This document shows, piece after piece, positions 54,124 through 62,398 of a stretch of 64,000 bases of DNA (within the stretch, counting starts at the first letter, position 1; every line of letters begins with the position of its first letter). The notes under the pieces were generated by a model. It was given only the letters and a program-made list of their open reading frames with translations. It was not told the origin of the DNA and did not search any database. Source of the DNA: Tabrizicola oligotrophica (GTDB taxonomy: Bacteria > Pseudomonadota > Alphaproteobacteria > Rhodobacterales > Rhodobacteraceae). The position numbers and the translations under genes are program-made. The DNA is taken from contig NZ_JAAIVJ010000003.1 of assembly GCF_011008935.1 (NCBI RefSeq), positions 310,001-374,000 of the forward strand. The letters are read 5' to 3'.

Positions 54124-54137
54124 GCAGCACATGCTGC
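54124..54137. promoter_or_regulatory. Dyad in glnK-amtB upstream region
   Basis: GCAGCA and TGCTGC are perfect complements separated by CA, about 120 bases upstream of the PII start, in the intergenic region shared with the divergent PBP1A gene. Nitrogen-control genes are usually NtrC-activated; this dyad is a candidate site but does not match the enteric NtrC box closely, and no clear sigma-54 -24/-12 pair is seen. Confidence 0.3.
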
Positions 54138-54255
54138 CAAATCGCGCCTCATGCCCCTTTCTGCCGCGCCTCAAACTTGTGCTGCACCTGCGAAGGCCGC
54201 CTCATTTCCCCATGCGGTCCGCGAACAGGGCCGGGGACAAGGAAAGGGGTGAGAC

Positions 54256-54594
54256 ATGAAGATGATCATTGCCGCCATCAAGCCATACAAGCTGGACGAG
54301 GTGCGCGAAGCGCTGACCGCGATCGGTGTTCGGGGCATGATGGTCACGGAAATCAAGGGGTTCGGCACGCAGTCGGGCCATACCGAGATCTATCGCGGCG
54401 CCGAATATGCGGTGAATTTCGTGCCCAAGATGCGGCTGGAGATCGTTGTGGCCGACAGCATGGCCGAAGCCGTGGTCGACACCATCACCAAAACCGCCCG
54501 GACCGGCAAGATCGGCGACGGCAAGATCTTCGTCATGGATGTCGAGAAAGCCCTGCGCGTGCGCACCGGCGACACCGACGACGACGCGCTTTAA
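54256..54594 (+). CDS. glnK: Nitrogen regulatory protein P-II (GlnK type)
   Basis: A 112-residue trimeric signal protein. The T-loop carries the uridylylation tyrosine Y51 in YRGAEYAVNFVPK, and the C-terminal GKIGDGKIFVMDVEKALRVRTGDTDDDAL is canonical. It senses ATP/ADP and 2-oxoglutarate and blocks AmtB when nitrogen is plentiful. Its gene is 15 bases upstream of amtB, the classic glnK-amtB pair, hence GlnK rather than GlnB. Confidence 0.95.
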   Translation: MKMIIAAIKPYKLDEVREALTAIGVRGMMVTEIKGFGTQSGHTEIYRGAEYAVNFVPKMRLEIVVADSMAEAVVDTITKTARTGKIGDGKIFVMDVEKALRVRTGDTDDDAL

Positions 54595-54609
54595 GGGGGA
54601 AACCACATC

Positions 54610-56031
54610 ATGCGAATGACTGACAAACTCGCTGGCCTGAGCGCGGGTGCCGCCACGACGCTGGCCGCGCTGCCTGCCCTCGCGCAAGAGGCAACGGGCC
54701 CGATCAAGGCCCCCGACGCCGCCGCCATGGCCGGCATGGTCGACAAGGGCGACACCACCTGGATGCTGATTTCCTCGGCGCTGGTGCTGATGATGGCGAT
54801 CCCGGCGCTGGGCCTGTTCTATGGCGGCCTTGTCCGCAGCAAGAACATGCTGTCGGTGCTGATGCAGGTCTTCGTGATCGTCGCCATCGTGGCGATCTGC
54901 TGGGTGACCTATGGCTACTCGCTGGCTTTCACCGGCGGCAGCCCCTATATCGGCGGGCTGTCCAAGGCCTTCCTCGCGGGGGTCGGCACCGGCAGCTATG
55001 CCGCGACATTCTCGAACAACGTCTATATTCCGGAATATGCCTTCGTCATCTTCCAGATGACCTTTGCCTGCATCACCCCCGGTCTGATCGTCGGCGCCTT
55101 TGCCGAACGCATCAAGTTCTGGCCGCTGATGATCTTTTCGGTGCTGTGGCTGACCATCGTCTACCTGCCGATGGCGCATATGGTGTGGTACTGGGCCGGC
55201 CCGGACTTCCTGCCGGACAACACCTCGGATGCGGGCCTCCTGTGGGGCTGGGGCGCGTTGGACTTTGCCGGCGGCACGGTGGTGCATATCAACGCCGGGA
55301 TCGCGGGTCTGATGGGCTGTATCGCCATCGGCAAGCGCGTGGGCTTCGGCAAGGAAAACATGGCGCCGCATTCGCTGACCATGACGATGATCGGGGCGTC
55401 CCTGCTGTGGGTCGGCTGGTTCGGCTTCAACGCCGGCTCGAACCTTGAAGCGAACGGTCTGGCCGCGCTGGCCTTCATCAACACCTTTGTCGCCACGGCG
55501 GCGGCGGCGGTGGCCTGGGTTCTGGTGGAACAGCTGCGCCATGGCCGTCCCTCGCTTCTCGGCGCAGTGACGGGGGCTGTGGCGGGCCTTGTGGCCGTCA
55601 CCCCGGCCTCGGGCTTTGCCACGCCGATGACCTCGATCGTGCTGGGCCTTGTGGTGTCGCCGGTCTGCTTCTTCTTCGTCTCGGTCGTGAAGGCCAAGCT
55701 GAAGTATGACGACAGCCTCGACGTCTTTGGCGTGCATGGCATCGGCGGCATCATCGGCGCGATTGCCACCGGCATCGTCGCTGACCCGAGCCTCGGCGGT
55801 CAGGGCTTCTTCGACTATACCCAGTTCCCCGCCGTGGCCGGCGCCTATGACATGGGCACGCAGGTCTGGGTGCAGATCAAGGCCGTGGCGGTGACGCTGG
55901 TGTGGTCGGGTGGCGTGTCGTTCCTCCTGTTCAAGGTGCTGGACATGACCCTTGGCCTGCGCCCGACGGCAGACGACGAACGGCAGGGCTTGGACCAGAC
56001 CTCGCACGGCGAAAGCGCCTACAACATGTAA
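54610..56031 (+). CDS. amtB: Ammonium transporter AmtB
   Basis: A 473-residue trimeric membrane channel for ammonium. An N-terminal signal peptide (cleaved near ALAQ) is followed by eleven helices. Hallmarks include DTTWMLISSALVLMMAIPALGLFYGG, the GLIVGAFAERIKFWPLMIFSVLWLTIVYLPMAHMVW segment, DFAGGTVVHINAGIAGL with the first pore histidine, and FGVHGIGGIIGAIATG with the second. GGGGGA precedes the start. A strong terminator follows. Confidence 0.96.
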   Translation: MRMTDKLAGLSAGAATTLAALPALAQEATGPIKAPDAAAMAGMVDKGDTTWMLISSALVLMMAIPALGLFYGGLVRSKNMLSVLMQVFVIVAIVAICWVTYGYSLAFTGGSPYIGGLSKAFLAGVGTGSYAATFSNNVYIPEYAFVIFQMTFACITPGLIVGAFAERIKFWPLMIFSVLWLTIVYLPMAHMVWYWAGPDFLPDNTSDAGLLWGWGALDFAGGTVVHINAGIAGLMGCIAIGKRVGFGKENMAPHSLTMTMIGASLLWVGWFGFNAGSNLEANGLAALAFINTFVATAAAAVAWVLVEQLRHGRPSLLGAVTGAVAGLVAVTPASGFATPMTSIVLGLVVSPVCFFFVSVVKAKLKYDDSLDVFGVHGIGGIIGAIATGIVADPSLGGQGFFDYTQFPAVAGAYDMGTQVWVQIKAVAVTLVWSGGVSFLLFKVLDMTLGLRPTADDERQGLDQTSHGESAYNM

Positions 56032-56053
56032 GGGCAACGCCCTTGCCCAATGG

Positions 56054-56079
56054 AAAGGCCCGCCAAGGCGGGCCTTTTT
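56054..56079 (+). terminator. Rho-independent terminator of glnK-amtB
   Basis: AAAGGCCCGCC and GGCGGGCCTTT are perfect 11-base arms around a two-base gap (in practice a small CAAG loop), followed by TT, so five T in a row. It begins 22 bases past the amtB stop. Confidence 0.88.
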
Positions 56080-56097
56080 CGTGTCTGTATCCGCGTT

Positions 56098-56430
56098 TCA
56101 CGCCATCGGCGGGCGATAGGTGCCCAGCGCCTTGCCGGCAGTCTGCATCGCCCGCATCGCCTCGGCGGCAGTCATCAGCTTGACGGTGGACGAGGACGAG
56201 GCCGTGCCCGTGGCGCCCACGGCAAGCGCGCCTGCCGCCATCATCACATCATCTGGGCCTTCGATCAGGCAGATCACGTCATGCTTGCCAAAGGCAAAGA
56301 ACAGGTGATGCAACTTGCCGCCCAGCCCTTCGATCAGCTTGCGGGCAGCGGCTTCGCGGTCGGACGGGCTGGCGACAAGCGCCTTCACCGCCTCGGGTGT
56401 GTAAGACATCTGGTAAAGGTAGAAAGACAT
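56098..56430 (-). CDS. GYD domain-containing protein
   Basis: A 110-residue protein of the GYD family (YLYQMSYTPEAVKALV opening; KLHHLFFAFGKHDVICLIEGPDDVMMAAGALAV core with a ferredoxin-like fold). Function is not known; relatives are small ligand-binding or dimeric stress-type proteins. The start MSFYLY has AGGAGGG eight bases upstream, while an in-frame ATG 30 bases earlier does not. It is convergent with amtB beyond the terminator. Confidence 0.85.
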   Translation of the reverse strand: MSFYLYQMSYTPEAVKALVASPSDREAAARKLIEGLGGKLHHLFFAFGKHDVICLIEGPDDVMMAAGALAVGATGTASSSSTVKLMTAAEAMRAMQTAGKALGTYRPPMA

Positions 56431-56615
56431 CTGGAAATCCCTCCTGAAGATGAAGGGCACGCAGGCTGCGGCCTGCCTTTCCCGTCGCAGTCAACGCGCC
56501 CATGTGAGCCGCGCCGAACCTTACTAAACCTGCAGTCAAGGCAGAGGCTGCGGACCGCAGGGTAGCACAGCGCGGCCCTTTCGAGTAACGGATTCGCGAG
56601 GCAGAGCAGGCCGGG

Positions 56616-57494
56616 TCAGGCGGCAAGGCTGATGAGCGCGGTGCCCGCCACGGCCAGCGCGGCGCCGATCCAGGCCGGCAGGCCGGGGGCGCGGCGGGTG
56701 GCAAACCAGACCATCGGCAGGATCAGGATCGGCGTGGTGGAGGTGAGCGTGGTGACGATACCGACATCTCCGCTCGCCAGCGCCGCCATCATCAGGCACA
56801 TGCCAAGGAACATGCCGAAGAACGCCGACAGCCCGACATTGCGCAGATCGCGCCCGGAAGGCAGCCGGTCGGCGCGCGCCATGGGCAGCACCATCAGCCC
56901 GACGAAGAACACAAAGCCAAGGCCCGAGCGGATCGCCATGGCGGCGAACGGGTCCATCCCGGCCTCCATCGCCGGGCGAGCCAGAAGGCTGCCGGTGGCC
57001 TGCCCGATGGCGGTGACGACACCCAGCACCACGCCCTGCCAGAGCGGGCGGCGCGGGGAATCGTCCGGGTGACGGCTCCGTCCGGCAAGAATGGCCAGAA
57101 GCAGACCGGCAAGGATCAGCCCGATGCCCGAAAGCTGGGGCAGGCTGAGGGTTTCATCCAGAAACAGCCAGCCCTCCAGCACGGCAAAGGGTGCGGCCAG
57201 CGAGAACAGCAGCGCGGTGATGCGCGGGCCGGCAGCGTAGATCGCGGCAAGATAGGTACTGGTCGCCAGCATGATCCCGATGGCCGAGGAGGCGGCGAGG
57301 AAGCCCACCTGCCACGGCTCTACCGCCGCCCAGCCGCCGGTGAGGGCGGCGGAACCGGCGGTCAGCGCAAAGGCAATGGCCATTTGCCAGCGGGCAAGCT
57401 GGAACACGCCCACCCGGCCCGCCACGGCATTCACCGCCATCGCGGACAGTGAAAACACCACCGCCGCCCCCAGCGACAGGACGACAGCGAGCAT
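56616..57494 (-). CDS. DMT superfamily (EamA) transporter
   Basis: A 292-residue membrane protein with ten predicted helices; the two repeats meet at a cytoplasmic basic loop RSRHPDDSPRRPLW (about residues 139-152). It is third in an operon with a mercaptopyruvate sulfurtransferase and an aminotransferase, starting three bases after the aminotransferase stop, so it may export a sulfur or amino-acid metabolite; that is inference from position. Confidence 0.9.
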   Translation of the reverse strand: MLAVVLSLGAAVVFSLSAMAVNAVAGRVGVFQLARWQMAIAFALTAGSAALTGGWAAVEPWQVGFLAASSAIGIMLATSTYLAAIYAAGPRITALLFSLAAPFAVLEGWLFLDETLSLPQLSGIGLILAGLLLAILAGRSRHPDDSPRRPLWQGVVLGVVTAIGQATGSLLARPAMEAGMDPFAAMAIRSGLGFVFFVGLMVLPMARADRLPSGRDLRNVGLSAFFGMFLGMCLMMAALASGDVGIVTTLTSTTPILILPMVWFATRRAPGLPAWIGAALAVAGTALISLAA

Positions 57495-57497
57495 GGC

Positions 57498-58676
57498 CTA
57501 TCCGGCGACCGAGGCGATGGCCGCCGCAAGGATCGGCACGGTTTTCGCGTTCAGCCCGGCGATGTTGATGCGGCTGTCGCCGACCATGTAGATACCATGG
57601 GTTTCGCGCAGGGTGTTCACCTGCGCCTCGGTCAGGCCCAGTCGGCTGAACATGCCGCGATGGGTGGCGACAAAGTCGAAACGGTCCGAGTTGGTGGCCT
57701 TGCGCAATTCGGCGGCCAGTTCTTGGCGCAGACTGAGCATGTTCAACCGCACCTCCTCAAGCTCGGCCTTCCAATCGGCGCGCAGGGCGTCGTCTTCAAG
57801 GATCATCGTCACCAGACGGGCGCCGTGGTCGGGCGGGAAGCTGTAGTTCTGGCGGTTGAGGAAGTTGAGGTTGCCCTGCACCACCGCCTTGCGCTCGGGG
57901 CTGGTCAGGGCAATCAGAATGCCGGTGCGCTCGCGGTAGATGCCGAAGTTCTTCGAGCAGGAGGCGGCGATCAGCACTTCGGGGAACTTGCCGGCGATCA
58001 GGCGCGTGGCGGCGGCGTCCTGTTCCAGCCCGTCGCCGAAGCCCTGATAGGCGAGATCCACGAAGGGCACCGCACCTTTGGCCGCCAGAAGGTCAACGAC
58101 CTGTTCCCATTGCGCGAGCGTCAGGTTCGCCCCAGTCGGGTTATGGCAGCAGCCGTGCAGCAGCACCGCATCGCCGGCCTTGACGCGGCCGAGATCCTCC
58201 AGCAGCCCGGCGAAATCGACGCCGCGGGTGGCGGCGTCGAAATAGCGGTATTCGGCCATCGGCATGCCGAGATACTTGATGATCGAAGGGTGGTTCGGCC
58301 AAGTGGGGTTCGACAGCCAGACCATCGCGCCGGGCGCGGACATCTTGATGAGTTCCAGCGCCTGCCGGATGGCCCCGGTGCCGCCGGGTGTGGCGACCGA
58401 GGCGGCGCGATCGGCATAACCGGCGCCAAGGATCATCCCGACCATGGCGGCGTTATAGGCCGGCTCGCCAGCAAGGCCGGTGTAGGTCTTGGTCTTCTCG
58501 GCTTCCCACAGCTGCTTTTCGGCGGCCTTCACCGCGCGCATCACCGGGGTCAGGCCAGTGGCGTCCTTGTAGACGCCGACGCCAAGGTCGATCTTGCCGT
58601 CGCGCGGGTCGTCGCGGAACATGGCGATCAGCGCAAGGATCTTGTCCTGCGGCTGCGGGTTCAGGGTTTCGAGCAT
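57498..58676 (-). CDS. Aromatic/aspartate aminotransferase, I-alpha type
   Basis: A 392-residue fold-type I PLP enzyme of the AspC/TyrB group. The PLP lysine is K242 in SCSKNFGIYRERTG, the opening DPRDGKIDLGVGVYKDATGLTPVM and the GCCHNPTG loop are family hallmarks, and the arginine of SRINIAG near the C-terminus binds the alpha-carboxylate. It transaminates aspartate or aromatic amino acids with 2-oxoglutarate; such enzymes also use cysteine, giving 3-mercaptopyruvate, the substrate of the sulfurtransferase encoded six bases upstream. Confidence 0.92.
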   Translation of the reverse strand: MLETLNPQPQDKILALIAMFRDDPRDGKIDLGVGVYKDATGLTPVMRAVKAAEKQLWEAEKTKTYTGLAGEPAYNAAMVGMILGAGYADRAASVATPGGTGAIRQALELIKMSAPGAMVWLSNPTWPNHPSIIKYLGMPMAEYRYFDAATRGVDFAGLLEDLGRVKAGDAVLLHGCCHNPTGANLTLAQWEQVVDLLAAKGAVPFVDLAYQGFGDGLEQDAAATRLIAGKFPEVLIAASCSKNFGIYRERTGILIALTSPERKAVVQGNLNFLNRQNYSFPPDHGARLVTMILEDDALRADWKAELEEVRLNMLSLRQELAAELRKATNSDRFDFVATHRGMFSRLGLTEAQVNTLRETHGIYMVGDSRINIAGLNAKTVPILAAAIASVAG

Positions 58677-58682
58677 TCGTCT

Positions 58683-59540
58683 TCAGCCTTTCTCGACGGC
58701 AAGGTCTTCATACATGCCCCATTCGGCCCAGGAGCCGTCATAGAGCGCGTGGTTCTTGTGGCCCAGCCGCTCCAGCGCGAGCGACAGGACAGCGGCGGTG
58801 ACACCGGAACCGCAGGTGGTGATGGCCGGTTTCGCAAGGTTCACGCCCGCCGCGTCAAAGGCCGCGCGCAGCCCGTCGACCGACTTCATCGTGCCATCGG
58901 GGTTCAGCAGGACCGAGAACGGCACGTTCTTCGAGCCGGGAATATGGCCACCGCGCAGGCCCGGCCGGGGTTCGGGCGCCTCGCCCTTGAAGCGCGCTGC
59001 ACTGCGGGCGTCGATGATCTCGGCCTCGCCCAGCTTGGCGGCATGGGCCACCTGCGTCACGTCCTTGACCAGCTGGTTCTGCCGGCTGACCATCATGTGA
59101 CGGTCGCGCATGACGGGCGGCATGTCCTCGACCTCACGGCCCTCGGCCTGCCATTTCGGGAAACCGCCGTCCAGCACCGCGATGTCGGTCTTGCCCATCA
59201 GGCGGAAGGTCCACCAGACGCGGGCGGCGGAATACAGACCTGCGCCGTCATAGACCACCACCTGATGCCCGTCGCCGATGCCCATTGCCCGCATCCGGGC
59301 CACGAACTTTTCGGGCGGCGGGGCCATGTGCGGCAGGTTCGAGCGGCTGTCGGTGATCTCGTCGATGTCGAAGAACCGCGCGCCGGGGATATGGGCCGCC
59401 TTGTATTCGGCCTTGGCGTCGCGCTCCGATCCGGGCAGATACCAGCTGGCATCGATAACCCGCAGGTCGGGGTCTTTCAGATGCGCAGCCAGCCAAGCGG
59501 TCGACACAAGGGTCTTGGGATCGTCGGTGAAGGTGGTCAT
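58683..59540 (-). CDS. sseA: 3-mercaptopyruvate sulfurtransferase
   Basis: A 285-residue two-rhodanese-domain enzyme. The catalytic cysteine is C243 in [10 protein letters not shown]; the CGSGVT loop marks mercaptopyruvate rather than thiosulfate sulfurtransferase, which has CRKGVT. The first domain ([36 protein letters not shown]) is non-catalytic. It moves sulfur from 3-mercaptopyruvate to a thiol or cyanide, releasing pyruvate. First gene of the operon with the aminotransferase and DMT transporter. Confidence 0.94.
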   Translation of the reverse strand: MTTFTDDPKTLVSTAWLAAHLKDPDLRVIDASWYLPGSERDAKAEYKAAHIPGARFFDIDEITDSRSNLPHMAPPPEKFVARMRAMGIGDGHQVVVYDGAGLYSAARVWWTFRLMGKTDIAVLDGGFPKWQAEGREVEDMPPVMRDRHMMVSRQNQLVKDVTQVAHAAKLGEAEIIDARSAARFKGEAPEPRPGLRGGHIPGSKNVPFSVLLNPDGTMKSVDGLRAAFDAAGVNLAKPAITTCGSGVTAAVLSLALERLGHKNHALYDGSWAEWGMYEDLAVEKG

Positions 59541-59643
59541 CGGCGTCTCCTGTCAGGGATCAACCGGACCTAACCCGAAGGCGCCTTGCCTGCAAGGGCA
59601 GAGGGGGCGCCAACGCAGGGGCGAAGGCGCCCGCGAGAAATGC

Positions 59644-59934
59644 CTATTTCGACATCATGCCCTTCAGGAGGCCGACAACGGCCATCAGGACACCACCGCC
59701 AACGCCACCCGCGGCAATCGAGCCGATGATCGAGCCAATGTCGAGGCCGCCTCCCGCAGCAGCACCTGCCGCCGCCGCACCGCCGCCCAGCATGGCAAGA
59801 ATCTGGCCACCAAGGCCACCGCCAAGAATACCGGCAATCGAGTTGCCCAAGGTGCCAAGACTGAGGTTCTTCAAAGCCGCGCCCGCGACGTTGCCGCCGA
59901 CGGCACCGGCAATCAGTTGGATGATAAGTTCCAT
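59644..59934 (-). CDS. Small glycine-rich hypothetical membrane protein
   Basis: A 96-residue protein without charged residues over most of its length, with long Gly/Ala/Leu/Ile segments ([70 protein letters not shown]). Probably membrane-inserted or an amphipathic channel-like peptide; similar proteins are common in alphaproteobacteria without known function. The start MELIIQ follows AAGGACGAG. A perfect seven-base inverted repeat GGGCGCC/GGCGCCC about 12-40 bases downstream may help end its transcript. Confidence 0.75.
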   Translation of the reverse strand: MELIIQLIAGAVGGNVAGAALKNLSLGTLGNSIAGILGGGLGGQILAMLGGGAAAAGAAAGGGLDIGSIIGSIAAGGVGGGVLMAVVGLLKGMMSK

Positions 59935-60079
59935 GATACTCGTCCTTCCCCATGTCGCCCCGGCGTTCCTGCAGGGGCGTCTCACCGGATCATCTGGCCT
60001 TGCTCAGGCCCGTCCGGATAGGGGGAATTCTAGCAGATTATCGACTTTCCCGCACGGAAAACGCCAAGCCTCGCAGGGG

Positions 60080-60559
60080 TCAGTCGCGCCCGCCCTGCTT
60101 CAGCAGCCGCGCTTTCTGACGGTCCCAGTCGCGCTTGGCGCTGGTTTCGCGCTTGTCAGCCAGCTTCTTGCCCTTGGCGACGCCGAGCTTGACCTTCACC
60201 ATGCCGCGGTCGTTGAAATACCATTTCATCGGCACCAGCGTCATGCCCTCGCGGCCGACGGCATTCCACAGCCGGCCGAGTTCCTTGCGGCTGACCAGAA
60301 GCTTGCGGTGGCGGCGTTCCTCGTGGCCCCAGGTCTTGGCCTGCAGATAGGGCGCGATATAGCTGTTGATCAGCCACAATTCACCATTTTCGATGCTGGC
60401 ATAGCTGTCGGCAATGTTCGAGCCACCGGCCCTCAGGCTTTTCACTTCGGAGCCGAGGAGCATGATGCCCGCTTCCAGATCGGATTCGATGTGGTAATCG
60501 AAACGCGCGCGCCGATTTTCGGCGATCAGCTTGTTGTTGGGATCGGACATCTTGGCCAT
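60080..60559 (-). CDS. smpB: SsrA-binding protein SmpB
   Basis: A 159-residue partner of tmRNA in ribosome rescue. Recognisable are [50 protein letters not shown], the [16 protein letters not shown] segment and the basic C-terminal tail [20 protein letters not shown]. The start may be this ATG or one three codons downstream; neither has a clear ribosome site. It is divergent from the ion-channel gene. No tmRNA gene is visible in the window. Confidence 0.95.
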   Translation of the reverse strand: MAKMSDPNNKLIAENRRARFDYHIESDLEAGIMLLGSEVKSLRAGGSNIADSYASIENGELWLINSYIAPYLQAKTWGHEERRHRKLLVSRKELGRLWNAVGREGMTLVPMKWYFNDRGMVKVKLGVAKGKKLADKRETSAKRDWDRQKARLLKQGGRD

Positions 60560-60610
60560 GGTGGACCCGAGATAGGGGCTTTGCCGCCCCAAGTCCAGAA
60601 GGGGGCGGGG

Positions 60611-61057
60611 ATGGTCCTGCAAATCACGGTCGGCACGGCGCTGCTGTTGACGAACATCCTGATTGCGGCCGTGGCTGCGATGCTGCTGGAAGTGATGTTC
60701 CAGCGCACCCATTCGTGGATGCTGCGCGAGCCGCATCGGCCAAAGCTGGTGCTGATGATTGCCGGGGTATCGCTGTGGGTTCTGGGCGTGGTGACCGCGG
60801 CGGTCTGGGTCTGGGCGCTGGCCTATCTGGAACTGGGCGCCTTCGGCACGCTGGAGGAGGCAGTCTATTTCTCGCTGGTCTGTTTCACCACGCTGGGCTT
60901 TGGCGATGTCCTGCTGCCGCAGGAATGGCGCATCCTTGCCGGCATGACCGCCGCCAACGGCTTTCTGAACTTCGGCCTGCTGACCGCGCTCTTGATCGAG
61001 GCGCTGCGGCAGATCCGGCTGGGACAGGTGGAGCGGCGCAGAACCCCGTCGCGCTGA
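60611..61057 (+). CDS. Small two-helix ion channel family protein
   Basis: A 148-residue membrane protein of the potassium-channel (Ion_trans_2) type. It has an N-terminal helix ([20 protein letters not shown]), a second helix ([27 protein letters not shown]), a pore helix and selectivity-filter-like loop [13 protein letters not shown], and a last helix ([21 protein letters not shown]). The filter reads GFGD instead of the common GYGD, a variant also seen in some K+ channels. No ligand-binding domain is attached. It ends directly against the convergent flavoenzyme gene. Confidence 0.85.
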   Translation: MVLQITVGTALLLTNILIAAVAAMLLEVMFQRTHSWMLREPHRPKLVLMIAGVSLWVLGVVTAAVWVWALAYLELGAFGTLEEAVYFSLVCFTTLGFGDVLLPQEWRILAGMTAANGFLNFGLLTALLIEALRQIRLGQVERRRTPSR

Positions 61058-62398
61058 TCACTCGGCCGCCGCACGCCACTCCTTGTAGCGCAGAAAGACA
61101 TTGGCCCCGATGGTCGAGAATGGCCGCGGCGGCAGCTTGGTCGGCTCTGGCTCGGCGGTGAAATGCCGGGTGATGGGGCTTTGCACCCCGCTGGCCAATT
61201 CCGCCGCGCCGATGCCGGTCAGAGTGCCGCGCGCCGTGCCAAGCCCGTTCTGCACACACCCCGCAAACAGCCCGTCGTCCAGTTGCTTCATGATCGCAAC
61301 CGCGTTTTGCGACAGGCAGAGATGCCCCGCCCAGGCGAACTCCATCTTCGTGCCGCGTAGCTGGGGAAAGCGGTCGTCGAATTTCTGGCGATGCACGGCG
61401 GCGGTGCGGCGCAGGGACGCCTCCGAGGCAACCATGTCCGGCTCGAACGTGGCGCAGGTGCGGGTGACGATGCGGCGACCGCCCTGGGCGGTGTCGATCC
61501 GGCGCATGGTGGTGCCCATCGGGTCGGACGGCGTGATCCCCCAGCGCGGTTGCCCGCCCAGCGCCTTCACCTCCTCATCCCCCAGATCAACGGTCATCGA
61601 GGCATAAAGGAAGATGTGCATCAGCCGGTTCCTGGCAAAGCCTAAGCTCTCCAGCTGGCCGTTGTTGGTGAAGATCACCTTGCCGGCCGTCACCCGACCC
61701 TTGGCCGTTTTCACGACCCAAGCGCTGCCCTGCCGGTCCATGCCCAGCACCGGGGTGTTTTCGTAGATCCCGACACCCTCGCGCCGCAGGCCCTCGCCAA
61801 AGCCGCGGATATAGCCGGCCGGCTGCAGCATCACCGTGCCCGGAGTGTACAGCCCCGAGACATAGTGGCGGCTGCCGGTCATCTCGGTCATGGCGCGGGC
61901 GTCAAGGTATTCGCTGCGCTCGCCCATGGTTTTCAGATGCTCGGCATAGCTGCGGTTCAGCGCATCGGCCTTTTCGCTGGCCGCGCCGTTCACCTTGCCG
62001 GCCCGATCGAAGAAATTCGGGTCGATGCCGTAGCCCTCCACCACATCGGCGGCAAAGCCGATGGCATGGCGGTTCATGTCGATCATCGCCCGGTCATCGC
62101 CATGGCCGGCGTAATCGTCGGACTGCAACTCATGCGGCAGGTCGATCATGAAACCCGAGTTGCGGCCCGAGGCACCTTCGGCCAGTCGGCCAGCCTCTAG
62201 AACGGCAATCCATGCGCCGGGGTTCAGTTGCATCAGCCGCCGGGCGGCGGAAAGGCCGGCAAAGCCCCCGCCCACCAGAGCGAAATCGACAGTCAGATCG
62301 CCGTCAAGCGTCACCGGCGCGGGCTGCCCCGGCAAGATCGCCGACCATGCGGCGGGGCCGCGATGAACCGGAGTGCGCCGGGCGGTATAGCCTGTCAT
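61058..62398 (-). CDS. FAD-dependent oxidoreductase, amine-oxidase (PuuB-like) type
   Basis: A 446-residue DAO-family enzyme. The opening resembles gamma-glutamylputrescine oxidase (PuuB) in layout: an N-terminal tail, then VDFALVGGGFAGLSAARRL, then VLEAGRLAEGASGRNSGFMID where FAD may attach; the middle TPGTVMLQPAGYIRGFGEGL and the C-terminal WAGHLCLSQNA and GLGTARGTLTG are typical. It probably oxidises an amine or secondary amino acid. A ProC-like reductase and an aldehyde dehydrogenase precede it in the operon (four-base overlap), as in polyamine breakdown. Substrate not fixed. Confidence 0.87.
   Translation of the reverse strand: MTGYTARRTPVHRGPAAWSAILPGQPAPVTLDGDLTVDFALVGGGFAGLSAARRLMQLNPGAWIAVLEAGRLAEGASGRNSGFMIDLPHELQSDDYAGHGDDRAMIDMNRHAIGFAADVVEGYGIDPNFFDRAGKVNGAASEKADALNRSYAEHLKTMGERSEYLDARAMTEMTGSRHYVSGLYTPGTVMLQPAGYIRGFGEGLRREGVGIYENTPVLGMDRQGSAWVVKTAKGRVTAGKVIFTNNGQLESLGFARNRLMHIFLYASMTVDLGDEEVKALGGQPRWGITPSDPMGTTMRRIDTAQGGRRIVTRTCATFEPDMVASEASLRRTAAVHRQKFDDRFPQLRGTKMEFAWAGHLCLSQNAVAIMKQLDDGLFAGCVQNGLGTARGTLTGIGAAELASGVQSPITRHFTAEPEPTKLPPRPFSTIGANVFLRYKEWRAAAE

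Noticed and set aside
56461-56615. Possible tRNA in the gap before the GYD gene
   Set aside because: There are complementary stretches such as CTGCGG/CCGCAG, but no T-loop GGTTCRANTCC or acceptor/anticodon layout on either strand.
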